Below are positions 17,730 through 26,830 of a stretch of 64,000 nt of DNA, in pieces (position 1 is the first letter of the stretch; the number at the start of each line of letters is the position of its first letter). The position numbers and the translations under genes are program-made. The notes below the pieces were generated by a model that was not told where the DNA came from, ran no database searches, and worked only from the letters and a program-made list of their open reading frames with translations. Source of the DNA: JAPOXR01 sp965221935 (GTDB lineage Bacteria; Pseudomonadota; Alphaproteobacteria; Rhodobacterales; Rhodobacteraceae); NCBI GenBank assembly GCA_965221935.1, contig CBDCSZ010000001.1:1-64000 (forward strand), written 5' to 3'.

Positions 17730-17907
17730 GGTGAAGTCAAAAAAGTGCTGGATAATTTGGGAGGGGCGTGTTTCCGTTGAGTTGAAGAAAACCAAGCCGG
17801 CTAAGCGCTGGCTCCAACGGAAGGACACACCCCATGGAGAAGAGATTACCCGGATCGATGCGCACGCGCGAGACCCTTTCGGAATTGATCGAGGGCCGTT
17901 TGTCGGC
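17730..17907 (+). other. Short foreign insert within the ISNCY-like transposase
   Basis: About 180 bases break the transposase between NFHAVLGAD and ALEVNWFEV, and roughly 150 transposase residues expected between those points are missing. The plus strand contains an ATG at 17834 with GGAAGGACAC upstream and a 25-codon frame beginning MEKRLPGSMRTRETLSEL. This could be the first end of another IS, possibly IS256-like, but that is a guess. It is an insertion plus deletion scar. Confidence 0.4.
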
Positions 17908-18379
17908 GCCGAGCACGGCGTGGAAGTTCTGTGTCCGCCCGCCCGCCAGTTTCCGCTGCGAGCAGTTCCGGCAGCCGATGCTGCAGGAGGTGAAACACTC
18001 GGTGCCGTCAAGGGCGATCAGCAGCCGCCCGTCAAGCCGGCGCAGCCGGTCAAGGGCGCCCCTGGCGGTCCAGCCGGTCGACGATCCGGGTGAAGATGGA
18101 ATCGAAGCGCTCCGGCGGCGCGCCGTCGAGCACGCTGCGGATGTGGTTGTCGGTCGGCAGCCGGTCAATGCCGAACAGGGTCCGGGCGTTGGACCGGCCC
18201 TGGCGGGACTGAAGCTGCGCCTGCGCCGCCAGGAAGGACGGGCACTGCAGGAAGAAGACGGCGAAGGCCGCCATTCCGATGTCGGCCATCTCCAGGCGGG
18301 CGTTGGCGCCGGTCCTGCGGTCCGGGGCGGACGCGCAGAGTTCGCGCATGTCGGCGATGTATCCGGCCAGCGGGGACAT
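17908..18379 (-). pseudogene. ISNCY-like transposase, N-terminal part
   Basis: It starts at ATG 18379 (MSPLAGYIADMRELC), with a helical N-terminal domain (FFLQCPSFLAAQAQLQ, RSNARTLFGIDRLPTDNHIRSVLD). After DRLDRQG the frame shifts in a run of C/G at about 18058-18062 and continues as ALDRLRRLDGRLLIALDGTECF. That ALDGTE motif holds the first catalytic Asp. The frameshift alone would inactivate it, unless the base run is a sequencing error. Confidence 0.7.
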
Positions 18380-18621
18380 GGCGCCGCATTATGCACATAT
18401 CAAAAATTTGTACAAATGTAAGCAAAAACAACCACTTACAGGTCTTCTCCGCGCCTTTTCCCCAGGAGCCGGCGGCCGGAGCGGCGTCAGCGGCCGGTGA
18501 TTCGCCCGCCGCCGGGGCGCCGCCGGCGCGCAGCCGCCCGCAGTGAAAAAAATCTCACCGGGGCAAAAAACCGTTGTGATACAACACGTTAAAAACTCAA
18601 AAATCCAAAATTAGAATTACT

Positions 18622-18633
18622 GCCTATTATGAC
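18622..18633 (+). repeat. Target-site duplication, right copy
   Basis: The second copy of GCCTATTATGAC, matching 13877-13888. It marks the right edge of the ISNCY-like element. Confidence 0.85.
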
Positions 18634-18813
18634 CAGCGTCATGGCGCTCGCCATAATTGCGAGTGGCGCGTTTTGGTTAAGGATATTCTGGAGGTTTCGG
18701 AGAGTGAGAAAACTGTCGCTGAGCGAACTGAGCGCGATCATCAGGATCGCAATCATGATCAGAACCGAATAGGTGCGAAAAAACTCTGCGACCCGATATC
18801 TGTCAATCTGCAT
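18622..18813 (-). pseudogene. Ribose-type ABC permease, N-terminal part
   Basis: Sixty-four codons from ATG 18813 (MQIDRYRVAEFFRTYS) through one and a half hydrophobic segments to MASAMTLVIIG at the element edge. The start overlaps the stop of the upstream ATPase gene in GTGATG, as usual in such operons. The rest of the gene is at 13127-13888. Confidence 0.85.
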
Positions 18814-19454
18814 CACCCGGCCCCCACAACCGCTTCATTTCCGGCGGAATGCTGAAGATTGAACAGCGCCCGCAGCACTTCGCCTTCGGTCATGTCTTCA
18901 GGATCGATTTCATCATAGATTCGACCGCCGGACACCAGATATGCCCTGTGGGCGAGGCCGAGAACTTCCTCGACCTCACTCGAAATCAACAAGACGGCGG
19001 CGCCCTTCCCTGCGATTTCCGCGATCGCCTCGTGAATGCGCTGCCTCGCGCCCACATCGACACCCCGGCTCGGCTCGTCAAGCAGGACGATATCCGGTTC
19101 ACGCAGCAGCCATTTGCCGAGGAGCACCTTTTGTTGGTTCCCGCCCGAATAATTCTGCACGTTGCCGTCGATGTCCGGCGGCCGGACGCGAAAATGGTCA
19201 ATGGCCTCGCGCGTGCGGGCGCGTTCGCTCTTCGACTTGACGAAACCGCCAAACCGGAATGCGTTGAGATGGGGCAGCGTCATGTTCGCGCGAACGGGAA
19301 GCGTCATGACGAGACCCTGCTTGCGCCGGTCTTCCGGGGCCATGACGATGCCGCGGCGGGTCGAGGCATCGAGTGACCGGTTGTGAAATTTCCGTCCGTG
19401 AACCAGCACTTCTCCCGCGGTTGCGCGGTCGGCTCCGACAACGGCCCGCGCCAA
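18813..19454 (-). pseudogene. Sugar ABC transporter ATPase, C-terminal half only
   Basis: About 213 residues corresponding to the second nucleotide-binding domain of an RbsA/MglA-type ATPase. The signature SGGNQQKVLLGKWL and Walker B IVLLDEPSRGVDVGA are present, but the whole first domain and its Walker A are missing. Coding similarity begins abruptly at LARAVVGAD, right next to mobile-element debris, which points to deletion. With the split permease downstream, the whole transporter is dead. Confidence 0.85.
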
Positions 19455-20250
19455 AATGCTGCTTGATATGATTCCAACCGGAAAGGGCGGCTACTTGAAA
19501 AACCCTGCTTGGGGAAGAAAACCCGTCCCGGATTGCCCCAGAATCACTGAAAAAACTGTCGGCAGGGAACGTGGGACAAACCAGCCGTCTCAAGCCAGAA
19601 TATTCCGGGACCCTACAGCGCTGTGGCGTTTCGCCACCACCGGGCTGGCGCCGGAGGGCGCCGTCCTGTCGCGGGCCTGAGAGACAGCGGAACATCCAGA
19701 CACCCGGGCGGCCCGACGGGGCCTCCGGGGAACCCGGGCAAGGCGTGTGACCGTGAAGGAGTTTGGTTCGCCGCGGACCGCGGCACCGTCCACGAAGATG
19801 GGTCCCGCCTCCCGGAACGCCGCACCGCCCGAATTGGGCATCATGGTCACGGGGCCGGCAAGCCGCCGGACAACCGAACCGGATAAGAGTATGGACGCGC
19901 CGTTGAGCGCGCCTGGGACACGCGGCGTTCCGCCTGGAGCATCCCCGAATGGCGCCGAACCGTTCCGGCGACAGGGAGAATAGCAATGTGACGACGCGGG
20001 AAGACCGCTGCCGGACGCGCGGCGAATTCGGTCATGAAAAAAAGGGCTTGACAATATGGGGCCTCATAAGAGCTCCTTCCCTCTTCTTTTCCAAGCAGGA
20101 TTTTTTTCAGCAGCCGGCCTGAGGCGAGCTGACGGCTGCCCTGCCGCGCTCCGGCGGAGGCGGGTTCCGGAAACTTCCGGTTGACGTCCGGGCGCCTGCC
20201 GCCTGCTCCCCTGGGCTCCGGTCAGCGGCAGAGGAAGCGGCCCGCGCGGA
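19455..20250. other. Mobile-element debris, no intact gene
   Basis: This stretch replaced the 5' half of the sugar ATPase gene. Open frames are Arg/Pro-rich and I cannot match them to a family. The A-rich AAAAAAAGGGCTTGACA near 20040 could be a promoter-like remnant. I see no inverted repeats that would set boundaries. Confidence 0.4.
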
Positions 20251-20520
20251 GTGCATTCCGCCCGGGCCCTGGGCGTTCAAGTGCAACTCATCCACGAGAC
20301 AGACCTTTCCGCCGAGGAATATGTTAGCACACAGGCGTGGCGCGGCGCAAAGCTTGAGCGCTGCCCGAGACATCCCGGCGGCGGCTGCCGGTTGGCCCGC
20401 CGCGGCGCCTGCGGGCGCAAGTATCCGGACGGGATGCGGATCGCCAGGTATTACGGCCAGGACACGCCGGAGACGTTCAGCCTGCTGCCGCAGTTCATGG
20501 CGGCGGGGGTCGCGGGCACG
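20251..20520 (+). pseudogene. Fragment of a transposon-associated Cys/His protein
   Basis: The plus-strand frame contains RCPRHPGGGCRLARRG, then PDGMRIARYYG and ETFSLLPQFMAA. I recognise this as the pattern of a zinc-binding protein carried by some IS elements (CP-HP-GGC then TFSLLP), here with its start and C-terminal portion missing. It is probably a remnant. A short tandem repeat of CGTGCAATTG follows at about 20538. Confidence 0.4.
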
Positions 20521-20573
20521 CGGCATGCGGTCCAATCGCGTGCAATTGCGTGCAATTGCGCCGCTGACTTCGT

Positions 20574-21509
20574 TCATGGCCGCTGCACGCCCTGCCGGTT
20601 GAGAACGATCGAATAAATCGAAGTGAACCCGGTGATGAACAGGTTGTGTTTTGACCGCCCGCCAAAGCACAGATTCGAAACGAGTTCCGGCACAAGGATT
20701 TTGCCCAGAAGATCGCCTTTGGGCGATATGCAATGCGCGCCATCGCCGGCTGAGGACCAGACATTGCCGTCGGTGTCGACTCTGATGCCATCGGCGGCAC
20801 CCTTGTCCACCGAATGGAATTCGTCGCCGCCGGACAGACTCCCGTCGCTGTTGACATCGAAAACCCTGATATGAGTTTCCTTATCGGGGTCGTACATCCT
20901 GCCGGTGTCGGAAATGTAAAGCAGATCCTCATTTGGACTGAATGCGAGACCGTTTGGGCAGGCAAAATCGGTCGCCACGACAGCGATGGCGCCGGCGGCC
21001 GGATCGACCCGGTAGACATTGCACGGCAATTCCTCACTCGCCTGAAAGCCCTCGTAGTTTGTCACGATGCCGTAATGGGGATCTGTGAACCAGATCGTGC
21101 CGTCAGACTTCACAACCACATCATTGGGAGAATTGAGCCGGCAGTGTTCGAATTTGTCGGCAATGACGGAGATTGATCCGTCATGTTCGGTTCTCGTGAC
21201 GCGACGCGCGCCATGCTCGCAGGACACCAGGCGGCCTTCCCGGTCACGGGTGTGCCCATTGGCGTAGTTTGAAGGTGCACGATAGGTGGAAATACCGGTT
21301 TCAGCGGACCAACGGCAGATCCGGTTGCCGGGAATATCCGAAAACAACAGGCAGTCGGCATCGCCGAACCAGACCGGCCCCTCGGCCCATTCAAATCCGG
21401 TCGCCAGTCTCTTGAGATACGAATTTTTGATAATAAATCGATCGAATTCCGAGTCGTGCACCTCATATTCGGTATGCATGATTTCGAACTTGGCTACCGA
21501 GTTTTTCAT
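20574..21509 (-). CDS. SMP-30/gluconolactonase family protein
   Basis: A 311-residue six-bladed beta-propeller hydrolase, a likely sugar lactonase. The metal-ligand motifs are visible: GFEWAEGPVW (Glu), NSPNDVVVKSDG (Asn) and NGLAFSPNED (Asn/Asp). The start at 21509 (MKNSVAKFE) or 21479 (MHTEYEVHD) cannot be separated with confidence. It sits alone, with mobile debris downstream and a gene-free 400 bases upstream. Lactone hydrolysis between a sugar dehydrogenase and a dehydratase would fit the sugar-acid genes dgoK/dgoA, but the genes are 11 kb apart. Confidence 0.88.
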   Translation of the reverse strand: MKNSVAKFEIMHTEYEVHDSEFDRFIIKNSYLKRLATGFEWAEGPVWFGDADCLLFSDIPGNRICRWSAETGISTYRAPSNYANGHTRDREGRLVSCEHGARRVTRTEHDGSISVIADKFEHCRLNSPNDVVVKSDGTIWFTDPHYGIVTNYEGFQASEELPCNVYRVDPAAGAIAVVATDFACPNGLAFSPNEDLLYISDTGRMYDPDKETHIRVFDVNSDGSLSGGDEFHSVDKGAADGIRVDTDGNVWSSAGDGAHCISPKGDLLGKILVPELVSNLCFGGRSKHNLFITGFTSIYSIVLNRQGVQRP

Positions 21510-21918
21510 GACGGGCTCCGTTTCGGGTCTGACCTTGCATCCACATTTTCTTCCGCCCTTCGCCGCCGATTTGGAAAAGGCGGTTCGGAGGCGAAATCAA
21601 TCTAGCGGCGTTGACAGCGGCTCACAAGAAACACGCATTCGAAATTTTCTGGCGGCAAACCGTCCGATTTCGAAGCGGTTCGCTTCCGTTGCCGCACGGA
21701 TGAGGAAGCGGCAGCCCGGTCGCGAAAGCCAGGCGATTCAAACCGACTGCAGGAACACCCTCAATCGCGTCCGTGCCGGTCAAACCGCGGCTCTTTTCCG
21801 CAAGCGCAACCGGAAGCCGCGCGGGATCCAACGCGGGCCGGGCGGGAGCTTCCACGCTTATCGGCGCGACCTGTCCGCCCCGGAAGCCGGAATTCTTCAG
21901 GATGTCGGCGGCGGCTGT
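21510..21918. other. Intergenic region between SMP-30 and GDPD genes
   Basis: No supported gene in about 400 bases. It must hold the promoter of the SMP-30 gene near 21510 and the 3' end of the ABC/phosphodiesterase operon, but no clear hairpin with a T-run is visible. Confidence 0.45.
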
Positions 21919-22662
21919 TCAACCGCCTTGAATCTCCCGACGCAATGCAGCAGCGGTGTCCGGGAAGTCGATATTCAGGTAGTCGACGCCCGCCGCCAGC
22001 GCCCGCCGAAATGCGTCCTGATCACAGAGTGGCGTGTGCATCATCGTGCGGAAACCCATATCGAACGCCTGCTGCAGCCGTGATTCGGTCATGTCCACAC
22101 TGAAAAATTCAAGTATCTCTGCCCCGGTGCCGCGGGCTTCATCCATATCGGCGTGATCCCGGAAATTGACCATATGCATCTGGTCGGGCATTTCCGCCCG
22201 CAGCGCCGCCCGCATGGTCTCATTCTGCGAATTCATGATGCAGCCGGACCCAAGACCCGCAGCTTCGAGCTCTGCCGCCACCTGCGAGGGCGCTGCGTCC
22301 TTAACCTCGACATAGAGACCGACTACCGGTTTGAGCGCTGTCAAAAAGTCGGTCATTTTAGGAATGGGCTCGCCTGCGAATTCCGGGCTGAACCAGCTTC
22401 CGGCATCCAGCCGGTCCAAATCGCGGCTATGCTTCATGGAAATCGGTCCGCGGCCATTCGTGGTGCGGTCCAAAGATGCGTCATGCAACACATAGAGAAC
22501 ATCGTCGGCGGATGTGCGGACATCGAATTCGACGAAGTCGGCGCCGAGCTCCGCCGCTCTCCTGCCAGAGACGATGGTGTTTTCCGGCGCGGTTTGGCAG
22601 GCCCCGCGATGACCGATGATCTTGGTCACAGCCGCACCGGCGGCAACGTCGACGCCAGCCAT
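21919..22662 (-). CDS. Glycerophosphodiester phosphodiesterase
   Basis: A 247-residue GDPD-family enzyme that hydrolyses glycerophosphodiesters to glycerol 3-phosphate and an alcohol. The start at 22662 gives MAGVDVAAGAAVTKIIGHRGA. The family's catalytic His pair and metal ligands are in IIGHRGACQTAPENT, VEFDVRTSADD and LHDASLDRTTNGRG. No signal peptide, so it acts in the cytoplasm. The frame overlaps the end of the upstream endonuclease/phosphatase gene by 49 bases under an earlier start; 22662 lies 50 bases below that gene's stop. Last gene of the ABC importer operon. Confidence 0.9.
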   Translation of the reverse strand: MAGVDVAAGAAVTKIIGHRGACQTAPENTIVSGRRAAELGADFVEFDVRTSADDVLYVLHDASLDRTTNGRGPISMKHSRDLDRLDAGSWFSPEFAGEPIPKMTDFLTALKPVVGLYVEVKDAAPSQVAAELEAAGLGSGCIMNSQNETMRAALRAEMPDQMHMVNFRDHADMDEARGTGAEILEFFSVDMTESRLQQAFDMGFRTMMHTPLCDQDAFRRALAAGVDYLNIDFPDTAAALRREIQGG

Positions 22663-22711
22663 TGCCGACAGCTCAGCGCTGCGGGCGTGGACCGGTTTGA
22701 TTCGAACACCA

Positions 22712-23767
22712 TCACGGCCAGACCGTCGCCCCAACCATTTCGTGGTCGGAAAGATATCCGCCATTGGCATCGCAAGACGGAACAACGAATGGCCGTCCCG
22801 CACGCACGCCGCGCACGAACATCCAGTCCAGCGTGGTCAATGGGGTGTCGGGCAAATCTTCGGGATGCAGCCTGGTCGTGTGCGCCCCGGTGTTGCAGCG
22901 CCGCCAGTCGAACCCATCGGCGGCGAACAGGGCAAAACTGGGTTCCGGTTCAGCAGCTCGGTTCAGCATTGCGGTTTCGGTCAGGCCGGCGCACAGGAAA
23001 CCCTTTGTGTTCAGATCGCCCCCGATGACGCATCTGGTGTCGCCATACTCCTTCGCCAGGCAATCCAACAGCCGCCCGGTCTGCCAGGCGCGGCCGGCGC
23101 TGTCGCTTTCGCTCTCGTAGTGGACGGCAACGATCACAATCGCTTCCTGTTCGGTTGTCAGCCGCGCGGCCAGCGCCATGCGCCCCCCGACCCTGGCCTG
23201 GCCATCGTTCTTCGGCGACCCCGCAAACCAATTCCCGCTGCACTCGATCGGCAGCAGCCGCACATCGTCAATCCGATAACGCGAAAAAATCGCATTGCCA
23301 TGCAGACCTTGCCGGTTGGCCTTGCCGGCATGATCGCGTGTCTCCCGGTCGTCACCCAAACCAAGTTCGACGAATTCAACTCCAAAGGCATAATTCCAGC
23401 CCAGGCAGCGCGCCAGCTCACCGGGCGTGTCACGCTGGCCGGAGCGGGCCATGCCCCGGTCCATTTCGGTTGCCAGCACGACATCGGCGCCGGCGCCGGC
23501 GATCACATCCGCAAACCGCTCCACCCTTTTGCAGCGCTCCATGTTCCACGCTGCGATTTTCAGTCCGGACAGCGGCGTCGCCGGACCCGCCGGCACTTGC
23601 GTTTCGATCGTGTTCAGGCAGGGCCAGCTGCACAGCAGCCGCGTGTGGCGCTGCCTGCTGCCGAATGACGCCAGCGCGTCCTGACGCTCGGCCGCGGACG
23701 GCGGTTCAAGCGCATCGACCCTGCAGCTTATCGCCTTACGCGCGGGCGGTGTTTCGGATGTCGGCAT
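22712..23767 (-). CDS. Endonuclease/exonuclease/phosphatase family protein
   Basis: A 351-residue member of the EEP fold, which includes phosphodiesterases, nucleases and sphingomyelinases. Motifs in order: IAAWNMERC (Asn), LATEMDRGM (Glu), VAVHYESE (His-containing loop), IGGDLNTKG (Asp-x-Asn), DWMFVRG and LSDHEMV (Asp-His). The first 60 residues are unlike the family, so the real start may be lower than 23767. It overlaps the ABC ATPase gene by 32 bases. Placement between a transporter ATPase and a GDPD suggests it processes an imported phosphodiester; the substrate is unknown. Confidence 0.82.
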   Translation of the reverse strand: MPTSETPPARKAISCRVDALEPPSAAERQDALASFGSRQRHTRLLCSWPCLNTIETQVPAGPATPLSGLKIAAWNMERCKRVERFADVIAGAGADVVLATEMDRGMARSGQRDTPGELARCLGWNYAFGVEFVELGLGDDRETRDHAGKANRQGLHGNAIFSRYRIDDVRLLPIECSGNWFAGSPKNDGQARVGGRMALAARLTTEQEAIVIVAVHYESESDSAGRAWQTGRLLDCLAKEYGDTRCVIGGDLNTKGFLCAGLTETAMLNRAAEPEPSFALFAADGFDWRRCNTGAHTTRLHPEDLPDTPLTTLDWMFVRGVRAGRPFVVPSCDANGGYLSDHEMVGATVWP

Positions 23768-24779
23768 GCGAATCGGTCATCCTCTGGCCCGCGCCGTCAA
23801 AGACAATCGTATCCTGCCGCCGGAACGAGACCCGCAGCTTGTCACCGGTCGACCATTTCGGGCGAGACGTCGCTGCCAGGAACCGCAGGGGGCCAAGTTC
23901 GCTGTCGGCGGTGACCAGGGTCTCACGGCCCATCGGTTCAACCGTGGTCACTGTGACCGGCAAACCGATGTCAGAGGAATGCAGCAGTTCCGGGCGGATG
24001 CCGACGGTTTCCGCCGTATCCGAAACATCCAGCAAGGCGCGCTGTCTGGTCTGCAGCTTGACAAGATTTATCGGCGGGGAGCCGATGAATCCGGCGACAA
24101 ACAATGTGTCAGGCCGCAGATAGAGATCTTCGGCGGTTCCGGTCTGTTCGACCCTGCCGTCATTCATGCAGACAACGTGGTCCGCCATTGTTGTCGCTTC
24201 CAGCTGATCGTGGGTCACGAGGATCGTCGTCACTTCCAGTTCCCGCGTGATCCGGCGGATTTCAGCGCGCATTGTCAGCCGCAGGGTCGCGTCGAGATTA
24301 GACAACGGCTCGTCAAGCAGCAGCAGATTCGGCTGTTTGACCAGCGCCCTCGCCAGAGCCACGCGCTGCTGCTGGCCGCCCGACAGCTGACCGGGCCGAC
24401 GTTCCAGCAGTTCGCCGACCTGCACCAGCTCAGCCATTTCCTTCGCCCGTCCGGGGGCATCGGGTGTGTCCTGAAACCGCAGCGGAAACATGATGTTCTG
24501 CAGAACATTCATATTCGGATACAGCGCGTACGACTGGAAAACGATGCCGACATTGCGGGAACGCGCCTCCACATCGTTGACGCGGGCGCCGTCAAACAGA
24601 ATGTCGCCGCCGCTCGGGAGGTAAACCCCGGCCAGCATGAACAAGGTCGTTGACTTGCCGCAGCCGGACGGCCCGAGCACAGCCAGAAACTCGCCATCCC
24701 GGATTTCCAGGTCGATGTTGTCGACCGCAGTGACCTGGTCCCAGACCTTTGTGAGTTTTCGCAGCTCAACTGTGGCCAT
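23736..24779 (-). CDS. ABC transporter ATP-binding protein (UgpC/MalK type)
   Basis: A 347-residue ATPase powering the importer encoded upstream. Walker A GPSGCGKST is at 36-44, the signature LSGGQ at 132-136, Walker B LLLLDE at 152-157, and the switch His in VTHDQ follows. A C-terminal TOBE-like regulatory domain is present from about 235. The start ATG overlaps the permease stop in ATGA. Closest in type to the CUT1 carbohydrate and glycerol-phosphate importers. Confidence 0.93.
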   Translation of the reverse strand: MATVELRKLTKVWDQVTAVDNIDLEIRDGEFLAVLGPSGCGKSTTLFMLAGVYLPSGGDILFDGARVNDVEARSRNVGIVFQSYALYPNMNVLQNIMFPLRFQDTPDAPGRAKEMAELVQVGELLERRPGQLSGGQQQRVALARALVKQPNLLLLDEPLSNLDATLRLTMRAEIRRITRELEVTTILVTHDQLEATTMADHVVCMNDGRVEQTGTAEDLYLRPDTLFVAGFIGSPPINLVKLQTRQRALLDVSDTAETVGIRPELLHSSDIGLPVTVTTVEPMGRETLVTADSELGPLRFLAATSRPKWSTGDKLRVSFRRQDTIVFDGAGQRMTDSHADIRNTARA

Positions 24780-25840
24780 CAGCCCTTAACGCCTCCGAGA
24801 GTCAATTGTGTGAGGAATTTCTGACAGAAGAGATAGAGCGCCAATGAAGGGATCATATAGATAACGCTGACGGCGGCAACGACGCCGTAATCCACCCCCA
24901 TAACGTCTTCCGCCACATAGTAAAGGTAGGTTGACATCACCCAATAGGAGTTGCCGGTCCGGAGGGCCGTGACGAACACATACTCTTCCCAGCCCTTGAT
25001 AAATCCCAGCACGGCGATGGCGATGATGCCTCCCCGCACCTGCGGCAGCACGACCATTCGGAAAGCCTGCCGGCGGGAGGCGCCGTCGGTCATCGCCGAC
25101 ATCTCGATGTCCCAGGGAACGGCATCGAAGAACCCCTTCATGATGAAAATGAAGAACGGCAGATCGATTGCCGTGAGCACCAGAATCGGGCCGGCCAGCG
25201 TATTGAGCAGCCCCACCCAGAAAATCACCAGAAAAATCGGAATCGTCAGCATCCACGGGTGGAACACTTCCAGGATCAACAGCCCCTGCAGGAATTGCGA
25301 GCGGCCGCGGAAAGCAAACCGAGAAAGGTAATAGCCGGCCAGCGTCGCGACTGTCACTTTGAGCGTCATCGAGATCGCGGCCACAAACAGTGAGTTGATG
25401 AACGCGACCCAGACCCAGGGGAATTGCCCGCCAGCCGTCGCTGCGCCGCGCAATTCCTCCACAAGGTTGGGATTGACCATGAACCGGTAATTGTAAAGAT
25501 GCAGGTCATCGCCCACGGTTATCGCCAAACCGACAAGCGCGAGCGCAACCAGGATCAGGGCGGTGTATATTCGCGGCCGGGCCTGGCGGAATGCTGTGTG
25601 CGCCACGCCATAGGCAAAGACGGCCGGGACCAGAATCGCGCAGGCCGTCCATAAGACTTCGGATTCCACACCGCCGGTGCGGGCCGAGAATGAGATCACA
25701 AAGACCCAGAAAAACGGCACGATCACTGGAATTGTGACAAGCGTCAGAAACCCGATCAGCAGCCCGTTTTTGATCCGCCGGTCGCGAAGCGAACGCCGCG
25801 CCAGCAGTTCCCATTCGGCCTGAGTCTTCGCCACTGCCAT
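24779..25840 (-). CDS. ABC transporter permease (MalG/UgpE type)
   Basis: A 353-residue inner-membrane permease with six or so hydrophobic segments. The coupling helix region holds EMSAMTDGASRRQAFRMVVLPQVRGG, the EAA motif that contacts the ATPase. The N-terminal half has an inserted periplasmic region around residues 80-130, making it longer than usual MalG-type proteins (about 280). The start is ATG 25840, overlapping the upstream permease stop, with a GTG one codon earlier. Confidence 0.9.
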   Translation of the reverse strand: MAVAKTQAEWELLARRSLRDRRIKNGLLIGFLTLVTIPVIVPFFWVFVISFSARTGGVESEVLWTACAILVPAVFAYGVAHTAFRQARPRIYTALILVALALVGLAITVGDDLHLYNYRFMVNPNLVEELRGAATAGGQFPWVWVAFINSLFVAAISMTLKVTVATLAGYYLSRFAFRGRSQFLQGLLILEVFHPWMLTIPIFLVIFWVGLLNTLAGPILVLTAIDLPFFIFIMKGFFDAVPWDIEMSAMTDGASRRQAFRMVVLPQVRGGIIAIAVLGFIKGWEEYVFVTALRTGNSYWVMSTYLYYVAEDVMGVDYGVVAAVSVIYMIPSLALYLFCQKFLTQLTLGGVKG

Positions 25841-26781
25841 CACTGAACCTCGATCCGGGGCGAAAGCAGCAGCCGGGTCATGTTGGCAAGTCGATAAAGG
25901 ACCAGCGCCACGAAAACACCGATCACGATCAGGATCATGGTGATGGCCGCGCCATAGGCATACTGGCCGGCGCCGATGTCCGGCGCCAGCGTCTTGGTGT
26001 AGGCAAGCATCGCCATCGTCATGGTCGAGCGCGCCGGCCCCATGATCAGGAAAATGTATTCGAACGACACCAGCAGCGCGAGGAACTGAAATACGGTTAT
26101 GTAGCTGAGCGGCCAGCGCAGGGCCGGCAGGACGATGTGCCGGATGATCGACAGTGAGCCGGCGCCGTCGGCGCGCGCCGCAAAAAACAGATGCTCAGGA
26201 ATCGAACGGAATGAGCTGGTCAGTATCAGCATGCCGATAGAGGCGCCGATGAATCCGTTCGCCGTAACGATCAACATCATGGGCGCATCGAGCCTCATGT
26301 TGATCGGAGCGATTCCAAAGACGCTGATCACCTGGTTCAGCAGCCCTCTCTCCGTCGGATCGACGACCCAGATCCACAGCAGCGCGTAGACCACCGAGGG
26401 CGACATGCGCGGCAGCAGCCAAATGGCACGGTACACTCCCCCGAGCCAGTCCGGCAGGGCCGTCGTTGTCAGAGCGAGGATCAGCCCAAAACTCAGGTTG
26501 AAGATCGCCAAGGTGAAGAAAATATAGACAGCCGAGAGGCTCAGCGCCCGGTAAAAGGATCTCCGCAGTTCGATTCCCAGCCAGGCGTCTTCACTGACGC
26601 GGCCGAGTTTGCTGAACTGTTTGGTTGTGAACTCGTTGATTCGTATGGTCTGCGCCATATCGGTGAAGGCAACGACCAGATCGACAAAGATCGGGGCCAG
26701 CAGCAAACACAGCAGAAAGAACGATGCCGGCCCGAGGAAGACCAGCATGTTGGTTCCGGTGCGAATCGTCGAAGGTCGCAT
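25840..26781 (-). CDS. ABC transporter permease (MalF/UgpA type)
   Basis: A 313-residue permease with about six hydrophobic segments and the EAA-loop FFAARADGAGSLSIIRHIVLPALRWP. The ATG at 26781 (MRPSTIRTGTN) is preferred over the one at 26823, which adds a basic tail lying in the spacer after the binding-protein gene. It is the first permease gene of the operon, 50 bases after the binding-protein gene. Confidence 0.9.
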   Translation of the reverse strand: MRPSTIRTGTNMLVFLGPASFFLLCLLLAPIFVDLVVAFTDMAQTIRINEFTTKQFSKLGRVSEDAWLGIELRRSFYRALSLSAVYIFFTLAIFNLSFGLILALTTTALPDWLGGVYRAIWLLPRMSPSVVYALLWIWVVDPTERGLLNQVISVFGIAPINMRLDAPMMLIVTANGFIGASIGMLILTSSFRSIPEHLFFAARADGAGSLSIIRHIVLPALRWPLSYITVFQFLALLVSFEYIFLIMGPARSTMTMAMLAYTKTLAPDIGAGQYAYGAAITMILIVIGVFVALVLYRLANMTRLLLSPRIEVQ

Positions 26782-26830
26782 CCTGAAACGACCGGGCCGC
26801 CTCTGGGGGCGGCCCGTCCGCATATCTGGT

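Larger units (their letters stand above)
13889..18621 (-). mobile_element. ISNCY-like insertion element, itself interrupted
   Basis: The element is bounded by inverted repeats AGTAGTTCTAATTATG (left) and AGTAATTCTAATTTTG (right, on the opposite strand) and by the 12-bp direct repeat. It carries one transposase gene on the minus strand, now in three pieces (18379-17908, about 17726-17551, 14269-13995). Inside lie a serine-recombinase element (14270-17550) and a 0.18-kb insert of unknown origin (about 17730-17907). The family name rests on the NFGHGK C-terminal motif and is tentative. Confidence 0.72.
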
